A stretch of 64,000 bases of DNA from Flavobacterium sp. MDT1-60 (GCF_014844035.1 NZ_CP062159.1:992001-1056000), one strand, 5' to 3'; shown: positions 44,833 through 52,373, counted from the first letter of the stretch. Made by a program: numbers and translations. The notes: generated by a model from the sequence alone, not told the origin.

Positions 44833-45777
44833 ATGAGAAAAGCATTATTACTATTAATATTACCTCTTTTATTTTCTTTTAAAGATACAAACCCTGTATC
44901 TGAAACTACTATTCCTGAGAAAGACAAAAATGAGTTGACCGAAGGAAAAGCATATAAAATGTTATATGAAAATCAAATAAAAGCAAATGATGGTATTCTT
45001 AAAACTATATTTTATGCATTAGGAGGATTAGGAACAGCGGTTTTATTAGTTTTTGGTAGCAATTGGTGGTTTAATGATAAAAAAGTAAAAGAAGCGATGA
45101 GTGAAATTGATTCTAAAATTGCTGGTGTAAAAAAAGATGCTTTAAATGAATTTACAGAGAAAATCTCATTCTTAACCTCTGAAAACATTACAGAAATGAA
45201 TCAAACACAAGTCAAGCTTCAGGAAGAAGTAACTTTAAGTATTAGCACTTTAACCGAAAAGTTTAATGATTTTATTGACAAAACAAGAACTGAAATTAAA
45301 GAAGATAGTAGAATAAATATTAGTAATTATCAAGATTTAATAAAATCTTACAATGATAACTTAACTCAACAAATAAACTCATTAAAAGAATCAGCAGAAG
45401 AAAAAGTTAAGCAATTAGATTTAAAAATTGAATTAAATAAAAAAAATCATGACAATAAATTATCTGCAGAATCCAAAAGATTAAAAAGAGATTTATTATC
45501 TCAAAATGCTCAAATAGCTTTTTTAAAAGGCAATTTTAATATCGCGTTAAAAGCCTTTCTAGACCAATCTCTTTTTGAATTTGAAAATAATCATAATTCT
45601 AGTTTTAAATATACTTCAAGTGGTATAATAAAATGTCTTGAGAAAGTCACTTTTATCTATGATGATGAAGAATTAGCACTTAATAAACTTGTAGAATTGT
45701 CCAAAGATGAAGAGGCAGGAATTACAGACAACATAATTCAATTATACAAAAGTAAGGAAGTAAAAAAACTTCATTAA
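44833..45777 (+). CDS. membrane-anchored coiled-coil protein
   Basis: This 314-aa protein has an N-terminal hydrophobic segment (1-16, signal or anchor) and a second transmembrane helix (~54-76, GILKTIFYALGGLGTAVLLV). A long helical coiled coil (~80-225) is rich in Lys, Glu and Leu, and a C-terminal helical domain (~228-305) follows. I recognise no enzyme motif. It sits between the PLD-like and TIR genes, each separated by similar spacers, so it is probably an independent unit. Confidence 0.7.
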   Translation: MRKALLLLILPLLFSFKDTNPVSETTIPEKDKNELTEGKAYKMLYENQIKANDGILKTIFYALGGLGTAVLLVFGSNWWFNDKKVKEAMSEIDSKIAGVKKDALNEFTEKISFLTSENITEMNQTQVKLQEEVTLSISTLTEKFNDFIDKTRTEIKEDSRINISNYQDLIKSYNDNLTQQINSLKESAEEKVKQLDLKIELNKKNHDNKLSAESKRLKRDLLSQNAQIAFLKGNFNIALKAFLDQSLFEFENNHNSSFKYTSSGIIKCLEKVTFIYDDEELALNKLVELSKDEEAGITDNIIQLYKSKEVKKLH

Positions 45778-45789
45778 AAAACAAATATT

Positions 45790-45937
45790 GCTGGTAACAG
45801 CCGTTTGGCAAGATTGCGAATTTTGTGGTAAATTCACGTTTGTGTTTTGCAAGAAATTTTATCTTAAACGAAAGAACTCGCTTACAAAGTTCGAAACATC
45901 GCCAAGCTCCAAAACGTTAGCTGTAATTTTAAAAACC
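45790..45937. repeat. attC-like spacer B after coiled-coil gene
   Basis: It begins GCTGGTAACAGCCGTTTGGC and ends CCAAGCTCCAAAACGTTAGC. The outer parts are inverted copies (TAACAGC/GTTAGCT and TTTGGC/GCCAAG). The interior is a structured AT-rich stretch. It resembles the recurring Bacteroidota element with TAACAGC...AACGTTAGC ends. Confidence 0.6.
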
Positions 45938-45944
45938 AAAACGG

Positions 45945-46811
45945 ATGTCAATATTTATAAGTTATTCGCACAAAGACAAAGATTTTGTCGATAAATTAGG
46001 TATAAAACTTGTAGAAAAAAGGATTAAAGTTTTTATCGATAGATGGGAGATGAAACTTGGAGATTCAATAACTAATAAAATTCAAGATGCTATAACTGAC
46101 GCATCATTTTTGATGGTAATATTATCTAAAAGCTCAATAGCTTCTGATTGGTGTAAAAGAGAAATTACTACAGGTTTAATGTTAGAACTTGAAAAAAGAA
46201 GAATAGTTGTCTTGCCTCTTTTAATTGAGGATTGTGATATTCCTTTATTTTTAAGAGATAAATTTTATGCTGATTTTAGATCGTCTTTTGATAATGGTTT
46301 AGCAACAATTTTAGAATCACTTTCAACAATGAACAATGACGAATTAGGTAGAATATCAGATTCAAATCAACCTGAAATATTCTCTGATTATTCGGTTAAT
46401 TGGGGAATTCGAGGCAATAATTTTGAATTGAATATTGACGTAGTTGAATATTCAATAGAACAAGATAAACCATGTACAATTTTGACAAATATTGTATTTG
46501 TAGGAAATCAAAAAGCTACAGAAAGATTCCGAAAACAAATAAGTAATGGTCAAAATAAATTAATGAAAACAACATTATTAATGATTTTTGCTGAAAACCA
46601 TTTTAAAGAACAAAACGCTTATCTATTTGGTAAAGAACCATTCGAAACAATTTTAGATTTGTTTGACCCAAAAGAGGAAATTCATTTTAGAGGACATGTA
46701 AAAGTTAAAAGACTCGGGCCTGGTGATGGCAAAAGCAAAATTTATTATTTCGGACGAATATTTGAAAGAATTTGGCTAGATGAAATTGAAAAAGTTGAAA
46801 AAAACAAATAA
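45945..46811 (+). CDS. TIR-domain protein with unknown C-terminal domain
   Basis: This 288-aa protein has a TIR domain (~1-125). It opens MSIFISYSHKDKDFVDKLG and reaches IASDWCKREITTG, in which E73 is the expected NAD-cleaving Glu. LPLLIEDCDIPLFLRDKFYADF closes the domain. The C-terminal ~150 residues (from NWGIRGNNFELNIDVVEY) are not a family I know and may be a sensor. TIR proteins of this layout often act in phage defence by depleting NAD or making signalling nucleotides. No obvious partner gene (Thoeris, CBASS-like) sits beside it. Confidence 0.85.
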   Translation: MSIFISYSHKDKDFVDKLGIKLVEKRIKVFIDRWEMKLGDSITNKIQDAITDASFLMVILSKSSIASDWCKREITTGLMLELEKRRIVVLPLLIEDCDIPLFLRDKFYADFRSSFDNGLATILESLSTMNNDELGRISDSNQPEIFSDYSVNWGIRGNNFELNIDVVEYSIEQDKPCTILTNIVFVGNQKATERFRKQISNGQNKLMKTTLLMIFAENHFKEQNAYLFGKEPFETILDLFDPKEEIHFRGHVKVKRLGPGDGKSKIYYFGRIFERIWLDEIEKVEKNK

Positions 46812-46814
46812 AAA

Positions 46815-46894
46815 ACTACAGCTAACAGCAACTTATAACGGATTTGGGCAATTGGCTTAATGGAAAGTTGATTTTGTATTTGAGAAGATTTGGC
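46815..46894. repeat. attC-like spacer C, truncated at direct repeat
   Basis: It starts ACTACAGCTAACAGCAAC and continues with words homologous to spacer A (GGCTTAATGG, GATTTTGTATTTGAGAAG). It is interrupted at about 46895 by the second copy of the long direct repeat. Confidence 0.55.
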
Positions 46895-47128
46895 AAATCC
46901 CAGATTGTTTTTCAGGTAAAAGTACGCAGTCAATTAGATTGATAAAAGGTTACTTTTGAATTTAGACTTTGTTAATATGGTTTTCCGTAATGGGATGGTC
47001 AAATAAATAAAGATATTTGTTTTTAGAGCAATGATTTGTAAAAAATCAGTAATTGGTTTATTTTCATTAGCTTAGTTTTAATTTCGAAATTGTCTAACTA
47101 ACCAAACCAGTAAAGCATGACCACAAAC
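46895..47128. repeat. direct repeat copy 2 (promoter side of the HsdR-N-like gene)
   Basis: The right-hand copy of the repeat at 43584. Here it continues into an intact gene (ATG at 47117), so this copy is likely the original promoter and leader and the other copy a duplicate or a rearranged end. Confidence 0.85.
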
Positions 47129-48133
47129 ATTCCAAAACAGTCTATAAATCAATTAAAAAAAGCAATTGAGAGTTTTAAAATTAATGAAGCAATAGAATTG
47201 TGTACAAACGAAGCTCAAACTCGTAAATTTTTAATTGAACCATTTTTTCATCTCCTAAATTATATTTCGAATGATTTAATACCAGAATATAATGCTGATT
47301 TTGGAGAACGTGTGAGTCAGAAAATTGATTATGCTATTTTGTTGAATAAGAAAGACACTATTTTAATTGAAGCTAAAAAGTATAACAGTAGATTGAGTGA
47401 TAAAGAAGCGGGACAATTAAATGGTTATTTTAATAATACTAAGAATTCCAGAATTGCTGTATTAACAAATGGCATTGAGTATAGATTTTATTCTGATGTT
47501 TTACAACCAAATATAATTGACAATAAAGCTTTTTTTGTGTTCAATTTGTCTAATTATACGGAGAAAGATTTGGAAACTTTAATCAAGTTTGATAAAAGAT
47601 ATGTTGTAGTAAATGAAATTATAAAAACTGCTCAGGAATGCGTATTTACGGAAGATTTTGAAGCTACTTTACTTAAAGAATTAATTGCTCCTTCTAAAGA
47701 TTTTCTAAAAATCATTCATCGCGAAATGAATTTTAAAACTAAATTCACAGAAGAAACTCAAGCTAAAATGATAAAAATGATTAATTCAGCATTGTTGAAA
47801 TCTTTATATGAGAAAAAAGTGTTATCAGAAGCAAACTCAAATACAGGTGGAATTATAACAACGGAATCTGAAATTCAGGCTTATCATACTATAAGAACTT
47901 TGTTGATTCAAAATAAAAAAATACCAAGCCAAAGAATTTTCTTTAAAGATTTTAAAAGCTTTTTTAATATTAGTATTGATGACAATCTGAAAAAAGTCAT
48001 TTGTAAATTAGTTTTTAGCGATTCAAAAATGAAAATTGTTATTGAAAATAACGAGTATTTATTAAGTAGTGTTGATGATGTTTTGAAATATAAAAATGAA
48101 TTGACAAATAGGACGCTTACTTTGTTGGAGTAA
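47117..48133 (+). CDS. type I restriction endonuclease HsdR-N-like protein
   Basis: This 338-aa protein has an N-terminal PD-(D/E)XK-type nuclease core. D71 in QKIDYAILLNKKD, E85 and K87 in ILIEAKKYN, and the following GQLNGYFNNTK helix match HsdR N-terminal domains found as stand-alone proteins. The C-terminal ~170 residues are helical with a possible winged-helix end (IPSQRIFFKDFKSFFNI). There are no helicase, methylase or specificity subunits nearby, so this is not a complete type I system. Confidence 0.82.
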   Translation: MTTNIPKQSINQLKKAIESFKINEAIELCTNEAQTRKFLIEPFFHLLNYISNDLIPEYNADFGERVSQKIDYAILLNKKDTILIEAKKYNSRLSDKEAGQLNGYFNNTKNSRIAVLTNGIEYRFYSDVLQPNIIDNKAFFVFNLSNYTEKDLETLIKFDKRYVVVNEIIKTAQECVFTEDFEATLLKELIAPSKDFLKIIHREMNFKTKFTEETQAKMIKMINSALLKSLYEKKVLSEANSNTGGIITTESEIQAYHTIRTLLIQNKKIPSQRIFFKDFKSFFNISIDDNLKKVICKLVFSDSKMKIVIENNEYLLSSVDDVLKYKNELTNRTLTLLE

Positions 48134-48173
48134 GCTTTTATGTTTGAAAGTAAATAATAAATTTTATATAAAT

Positions 48174-48659
48174 ATGAAGTTAAACAAACAATTATCTGGA
48201 ATTGCTGGTGAATATTATGTGGCAGCAGAACTTTCACGCAGGGGCTATTTAGCTGCGATAACTTTGAGAAATTCTGATGGAGTTGATATTTTAGTGAGTA
48301 ATCTAAATGGAGACAAATTAATTTCTATTCAAGTAAAAACTACTCAAAATAAATTAAAATGGATTTTATCTAAAAAAGTTGAAAATGAAACTTCAAAAAA
48401 CAAATATTTTGTTTTTGTAAATATCCCTGCAAACATAAATGAGTCTCCTATATACAGAATAATTAATTCAGAAATTTTAGCAAATCATATTTTTGTTGGA
48501 CACAGGAATTGGTTAAAAGGAACTAGTAAAAATGGTAAAGTGAGAAATGATTCTGATGTTAGACAATTCGATCCTCAATATTTTAGAGAGGATGAATTAT
48601 TAAGTTGGGATGATTTGATAAATGAAATAAATTTCAAAAATGAGAGTGAACTAGTATAA
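48174..48659 (+). CDS. PD-(D/E)XK nuclease-like protein
   Basis: This 161-aa protein, from the ATG at 48174 (a TTG at 48144 is less likely), has the order expected for a DUF4365-like or Holliday-resolvase-like fold. The helix SGIAGEYYVAAELSRRGY is followed by D38 in NSDGVDILV and then Q53-x-K55 in ISIQVKTTQN. It is probably an accessory nuclease. It is 40 bp after the HsdR-N-like gene and 13 bp before the abiH fragment, so the three may be one transcript. Confidence 0.75.
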   Translation: MKLNKQLSGIAGEYYVAAELSRRGYLAAITLRNSDGVDILVSNLNGDKLISIQVKTTQNKLKWILSKKVENETSKNKYFVFVNIPANINESPIYRIINSEILANHIFVGHRNWLKGTSKNGKVRNDSDVRQFDPQYFREDELLSWDDLINEINFKNESELV

Positions 48660-48672
48660 ATTTTTTGAGTTA

Positions 48673-49038
48673 ATGACAAAGCTAAAATTACCAGAAAGTA
48701 AATTAAAAATAAATAAATTGTTTCTAATTGGAAACGGATTCGATTTGGCTTTGAATCTAAAAACAAGTTATAATGATTTTTTATTGTGGCTATTAAAAAA
48801 GAACTTTAATGAAGCATTGAATTCTGGAATTGTTACAGCTCCATTTGAAAAATACCCAGGTAGCTATAGTGAGTTTATGCGCGAACATTCTCATAGAAAA
48901 GTTTTTGGATTTAAAGAAAATAACTTATTTGATATTTTATTGAATGCAAAAAGAGATTTTTCTAATATTGATTCTGTTAATAACATAAGAGAATTACTGG
49001 ATTTTTTAGATAAACGAAGTGTGGAAATTGCCCGATAG
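48673..49038 (+). pseudogene. abiH-like abortive infection gene, truncated
   Basis: The 121-aa frame opens KINKLFLIGNGFDLALNLKT, the N-terminal signature of AbiH (bacteriophage abortive infection) proteins, and continues YNDFLLWLLKK. Full members are roughly 270-400 aa. The frame ends VEIAR*, exactly where a REP-like hairpin starts. The last residues IAR are read from the repeat. I infer truncation by recombination or insertion at that element. Confidence 0.8.
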
Positions 49039-49065
49039 CGCGGATTTACAATCCGTGCCCGCAAA
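49031..49065. repeat. REP-like hairpin
   Basis: CCCGATA then GCGCGGATT (49038-49046), TAC, AATCCGTGC (49050-49058), CCGC. It has the shape of Bacteroidota REP sequences associated with RAYT-type transposases, though no RAYT gene is in the window. Confidence 0.55.
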
Positions 49066-49083
49066 GTAAATCCACAATCGAAA

Positions 49084-49113
49084 GAAATCCCGAAACTAAA
49101 ATTTCGGGATTTC
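49084..49113. terminator. 12-bp perfect hairpin
   Basis: GAAATCCCGAAA pairs with TTTCGGGATTTC (49102-49113) around CTAAAA. It has no long T-run, so it is a weak terminator or part of the repeat cluster. Confidence 0.5.
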
Positions 49114-49390
49114 TTATTTAAGGACTCAGACAAGCTGTTTAGGATTTATCATAAAGTATTTGGTCTCTACCATGAAATTTTTACGTTACGAACCTAAAAT
49201 TTTAGGTAAGACACGGTAAAACTTTAGGTTCATAACCTAAAATTTAACCTCCAAGACGTAAAATTTTACGTGGCGAAAGTATAAAATGAAGTTTAATAGG
49301 GTAAAAATATCATGATAGAACCTAAACGTTTACGTTGGGAGCCTCAATAACATCCAACTCAAACATCTTATAAAAACAAAAATGGCTAAT
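49114..49390. repeat. gene-free stretch with two related 16-bp palindromes
   Basis: ACCTAAAATTTTAGGT (49192-49207) and ACGTAAAATTTTACGT (49256-49271) share the core TAAAATTTTA and lie 64 bp apart. An incomplete third copy AACCTAAAATTTAACC is near 49235. No open frame of note. Confidence 0.6.
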
Positions 49391-49465
49391 CTAGCCCCGA
49401 TAGAACTGGAAATCCTTTTATGCTGGGGTTCAGCATAAAAGATTGGAAGGGATAGCGGGACAGGT
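49391..49465. repeat. structured intergenic element with CTTTTATGCTG hairpin
   Basis: Outer words CTAGCCCCGATAG (49391-49403) and GATAGCGGG (49451-49459) enclose an 11-bp perfect hairpin (49415-49425 and 49431-49441, loop GGGTT). The same kind of element, with different loop words, is common in Flavobacterium intergenic regions, as I recall. Confidence 0.5.
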
Positions 49466-49506
49466 CGTCTTTTGAAAACAAAACTTTCTGCTCCTGAAAA
49501 ATAAAA

Positions 49507-49540
49507 AAACCGTATCACAATAAAGTAATACGGTTTTTTG
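49507..49540. terminator. bidirectional terminator-like hairpin
   Basis: ACCGTAT (49509-49515) pairs with ATACGGT (49528-49534), flanked by A-run and T-run on the outer sides. It is immediately followed by the decayed tRNA 3' fragment. Confidence 0.7.
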
Positions 49541-49583
49541 TGGAGAATACCGTTCCGATGCATCGGGAGAACCGGTCACCCTC
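49541..49583 (-). pseudogene. decayed tRNA-Ala 3' fragment with palindrome insertions
   Basis: On the minus strand the sequence ends ATTCTCCA as the tRNA-Ala(GGC) 3' end does. The T-arm (ACCGG...) is interrupted by CCGATGCATCGG (49555-49566), and a second palindrome TCCCGATACATCGGGA (49582-49597) replaces the anticodon arm. It looks like an old attachment remnant. Confidence 0.65.
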
Positions 49584-49601
49584 CCGATACATCGGGATAC
49601 T

Positions 49602-49850
49602 CTAGCCTTTTGTTAAGATTAAATTTTCGATATATTTTCTGCTTTTCATTTTTTTGATTTGTAATTCTCTTTGACACGCTTCGCTTCTAGTTAGGAAAGT
49701 TTCGAAATATCTTAATTCCCAATCCTTTGCTACTTTTGTGTATTTGCTTCTACTATTTAAATGATCTTGTAATCGCTGTTGAACATCTTGGCAGGAACCA
49801 ACATAGTATTTGTTAATCGTAGCAGAATAAATAATATAAGTGTAATACAT
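49602..49850 (-). CDS. GIY-YIG nuclease superfamily protein
   Basis: This 82-aa protein begins MYYTYIIYSATINKYYVGSC (GIY-YIG core in the divergent form Y-T-Y ... Y-Y-V-G), then QRLQDHLNSRSKYTK and ends YIENLILTKG. This is the usual length for the UvrC/endonuclease-like stand-alone family. A longer frame starts upstream inside the tRNA fragment but the ATG at 49850 is clearly better. It lies between two tRNA-Ala 3' fragments, downstream of a terminator that closes the tRNA remnant. Confidence 0.82.
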   Translation of the reverse strand: MYYTYIIYSATINKYYVGSCQDVQQRLQDHLNSRSKYTKVAKDWELRYFETFLTRSEACQRELQIKKMKSRKYIENLILTKG

Positions 49851-49863
49851 AACTAGTATAAAT

Positions 49864-49898
49864 AAAAATACCCAAACAGAAACTGTTTGGGTATTTTT
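49864..49898 (-). terminator. long-stem terminator
   Basis: AAAAATACCCAAACAG pairs with CTGTTTGGGTATTTTT (16-bp arms, loop AAA). It sits on the minus strand between the tRNA-Ala fragment and the GIY-YIG gene, so it is the former terminator of the tRNA. Confidence 0.85.
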
Positions 49899-49912
49899 GT
49901 TGAAAATGTTTG

Positions 49913-49959
49913 TGGAGAATATCGGATTCGAACCGATCACCTCTTGCCTGCCAGGCAAG
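49913..49959 (-). other. tRNA-Ala(GGC) 3' fragment, probable att site
   Basis: The minus strand holds 47 nt of a tRNA 3' half: anticodon stem CTTGC, loop CTGGCAG (anticodon GGC), GCAAG, variable AGGTG, T-arm ATCGG/CCGAT, ATTCTCC and discriminator A. Acceptor bases fit a G3:U70 pair, the Ala identity. Homology stops at position 26. The integrase gene follows 149 bp further right. It is likely the left attachment repeat of an integrated element. Confidence 0.8.
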
Positions 49960-50108
49960 GTTAGTATTCTTTCATTTATTTTCTTATCCTTTCAAATGCC
50001 TTGAATTAAAAGAGATTTGGATATTTGTATTTTCTTTTGTTATCCTATTTTAACCTATTTTTTATACATTTGTTGTACCTATGTTGTACCTAAAATTACT
50101 GATCATTT

Positions 50109-51332
50109 ATGGCTACTATAAAAATTACTCAAAGAGCTAAAGTCCTAGCTAATGGAGAATATCCAATCTTTCTAAGATTTACTAAAGATAGAAAAACTAA
50201 ATTTATTTCGTTGAAACTATCATGTGATTTGTCACAATGGAACGAAACTAAGTCCGAGTTCAGAAAAAACTACCCAAATTATAAACAAATGAATTCTGCT
50301 TTAACTGAGATTAGGAACAGAGCAGAGAAGATTATTTCAGATCATTTAGGAAAAGGAGAAGATATAGCTTTGGATGAATTTGAAGGGCTGTTCCTGAACT
50401 TTAAAGGAGATAAAAAAATATCAGTTAAAGAGTTTTGGGATGAATATATTGATGATTTAAATAAATCAGGACGTACAGGCAATGCTAAATTTTACAAATT
50501 TTCTAAAAATAGTTTTTTTAAGTTTCTAGAGAATAAGAATATTTATTTTAAAGATATAACTCCTACTTTACTTGGTAAATATGAAGTTTATCTTAGAGCT
50601 AACAATAATATTGATACTGGTGTTTCGGCAAAAATGCGAGCTATTAGGGCGATATATAATGATGCAATCAGAAAAGGCTGTGCAAGTAAAGAATATTATC
50701 CATTTACAGAGTATAAAGTTTCAAAACTAAAAGGAACAAGTAACAAAAGGGCTTTGAGTATTGTAGATGTTCATAAAGTTATCAATCTAGACATGACAGA
50801 GCATCCTACCTTAATTGATTCCAGAAATTATTTTGTTTTTAGTTATTACACGCGAGGAATGAATTTTAGTGATATGATGAAATTGAGATGGGAGAATATT
50901 GTAGATGGTAAAGTTATCTATGTAAGGAGCAAGACTAAAGCACGTTTTATAATAAAAGTACTAGAACCTGTTCAACAAATACTTGATTATTACAAAGCTC
51001 AAAAGAGAGAAACAAAATATGTGTTTCCTATTGTATTAAAAGAAAATTCAACACCTATGGAACTAGAATATAGGAAGGAAAGGACTATTAAGAAATACAA
51101 TAAGGATTTGAAAGAAATAGCTTCAATTTGCAAGATCGATGGTAAAATTACAAGTTATGTAGCTCGTCATAGTTTTGCTACTAATTTAAAACAAAGTGGC
51201 GTTTCTACTGATATAATCTCTGAAGCAATGGGACATCAGAATTTATCCATTACTCAAGTATATTTAAAAGAATTAGAGAATGATGTTATTGATTCTGCAA
51301 TGGAAACATTATTGCAAAAAGTGACAAAGTGA
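50109..51332 (+). CDS. tyrosine recombinase / site-specific integrase
   Basis: This 407-aa protein has an arm-binding N-terminal domain (~1-95), a SAM-like core-binding domain (~105-195) and a catalytic domain (~215-400). The catalytic residues are R249 in YYTRGMNFSD, R353-H354 in SYVARHSFATNL, H376 in AMGHQNL and Y385 in QVYLKEL, in the Bacteroidota form. It is beside a tRNA-Ala 3' fragment, so it probably integrates this element at that tRNA gene. It is followed by a terminator and the Sak4-like gene. Confidence 0.93.
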   Translation: MATIKITQRAKVLANGEYPIFLRFTKDRKTKFISLKLSCDLSQWNETKSEFRKNYPNYKQMNSALTEIRNRAEKIISDHLGKGEDIALDEFEGLFLNFKGDKKISVKEFWDEYIDDLNKSGRTGNAKFYKFSKNSFFKFLENKNIYFKDITPTLLGKYEVYLRANNNIDTGVSAKMRAIRAIYNDAIRKGCASKEYYPFTEYKVSKLKGTSNKRALSIVDVHKVINLDMTEHPTLIDSRNYFVFSYYTRGMNFSDMMKLRWENIVDGKVIYVRSKTKARFIIKVLEPVQQILDYYKAQKRETKYVFPIVLKENSTPMELEYRKERTIKKYNKDLKEIASICKIDGKITSYVARHSFATNLKQSGVSTDIISEAMGHQNLSITQVYLKELENDVIDSAMETLLQKVTK

Positions 51333-51383
51333 TTTAATTATCTAAAAGTTAATTTGAATTTTATCTGATTCAGATTATTATTT

Positions 51384-51417
51384 AAAGCCATTCATTTTAT
51401 TATGAATGGCTTTTTTT
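51384..51417 (+). terminator. terminator after integrase gene
   Basis: AAAGCCATTCAT (51384-51395) pairs with ATGAATGGCTTT (51402-51413), followed by T-run. Confidence 0.9.
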
Positions 51418-51509
51418 CTGCTTATAAAACTTTTCAAAACAATTAGCACTTTGTCACTGTGTTAGTTGTTTTTTCATTTTAATATTAACCAATTTAAAGA
51501 TTAAAAATT

Positions 51510-52373
51510 ATGCAATTAAAACAATCCGAAAGAAAACAAGTAAAGCTACGCTTAGGAATTAGTGGAGCTAGTGGATTTGGTAAGACCAAGTCAGCACTTT
51601 TATTAGCTTATGGTATGACTAATGATTGGAGCAAAATAGCGGTTATTGATACAGAGAATTCTTCTGCATCATTATACTCAGATTTAGGCAATTTCAATGT
51701 AATTGATTTGTCAGCACCATATTCTCCCGAGAGATATATAGAAGCTATTGAGCTATGTGAAAAAGCAAATATCTCTGTGGTTATCGTAGATAGCATTTCT
51801 CATGAATGGAATGGTGCAGGAGGTTGTCTAGAAATACATGAAAAACTTGGAGGTAGATTTCAAGATTGGGCAATTATTACACCAAGACATCAAGCATTTA
51901 TTGATAAGATCTTAAATTCTAGTTGCCACATAATTACAACAGTAAGACGAAAAATTGATTACAGTATGGAATCAGAAAATGGTAAATCAAGAGTTGTAAA
52001 ACACGGGACAAAAGAAATTACTCGTGAAGGATTTGAGTATGAGTTAACAGTCAATTTTGAACTAATTAATGATAACCATTTAGTAAGAGCAAGTAAAGAT
52101 AGAACATCTTTATTTGCAAATAAACCTGAGTTTGTAATTACTTCTGCCACAGGTAAGCGAATTTTAGATTGGTGTAATGTAAAACCAACTTCGATCAAAG
52201 AAATGTTGGATAAGATAGAAAGTTCATTATCTGTTTCTGAATTAACAAAGCTGTACAATGAAAATCCTTCTTATCAAGAAACTTTGAAAACTCAATTTAC
52301 CGATAAGAAAATACATTTAGAGGCATTAACTAACCAACAAAATTTTAGTTCAAATGGACACAAGCATCTTTGA
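51510..52373 (+). CDS. phage-type AAA ATPase (Sak4-like)
   Basis: This 287-aa RecA-like ATPase has Walker A GASGFGKT (19-26) and Walker B VIVDSISHEW with D94. The body TPRHQAFIDKILNSSCHIITTVRRK is typical of Sak4-type single-strand annealing/nucleotide-binding proteins of phages and integrated elements. Its last 20 nt overlap the DUF3871 gene. It probably helps recombination or replication of the element. The same pair is known from Bacteroidota phage-like elements. Confidence 0.83.
   Translation: MQLKQSERKQVKLRLGISGASGFGKTKSALLLAYGMTNDWSKIAVIDTENSSASLYSDLGNFNVIDLSAPYSPERYIEAIELCEKANISVVIVDSISHEWNGAGGCLEIHEKLGGRFQDWAIITPRHQAFIDKILNSSCHIITTVRRKIDYSMESENGKSRVVKHGTKEITREGFEYELTVNFELINDNHLVRASKDRTSLFANKPEFVITSATGKRILDWCNVKPTSIKEMLDKIESSLSVSELTKLYNENPSYQETLKTQFTDKKIHLEALTNQQNFSSNGHKHL

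Noticed and set aside
45788..45994. 68-codon frame across spacer B into the TIR gene
   Set aside because: It reads through the inverted-repeat spacer and the TIR start in the wrong frame; no motif.
44617..46894. Canonical integron attC sites
   Set aside because: The spacer ends do not fit the RYYYAAC/GTTRRRY core, and no IntI-type integrase is in the window; only an attC-like status is claimed.
47117..49038. A complete type I restriction-modification system
   Set aside because: Only an HsdR N-terminal-like protein is present; no helicase part, HsdM or HsdS.
49192..49600. CRISPR array in the repeat-rich stretch
   Set aside because: Repeats are short palindromes of different sequence without regular spacers, and no cas genes are present.
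50109..51332. Integrase as an integron integrase acting on the cassette-like array
   Set aside because: It lacks the extra IntI-type insert as far as I can see and sits beside a tRNA fragment, which fits a tRNA-site element integrase.
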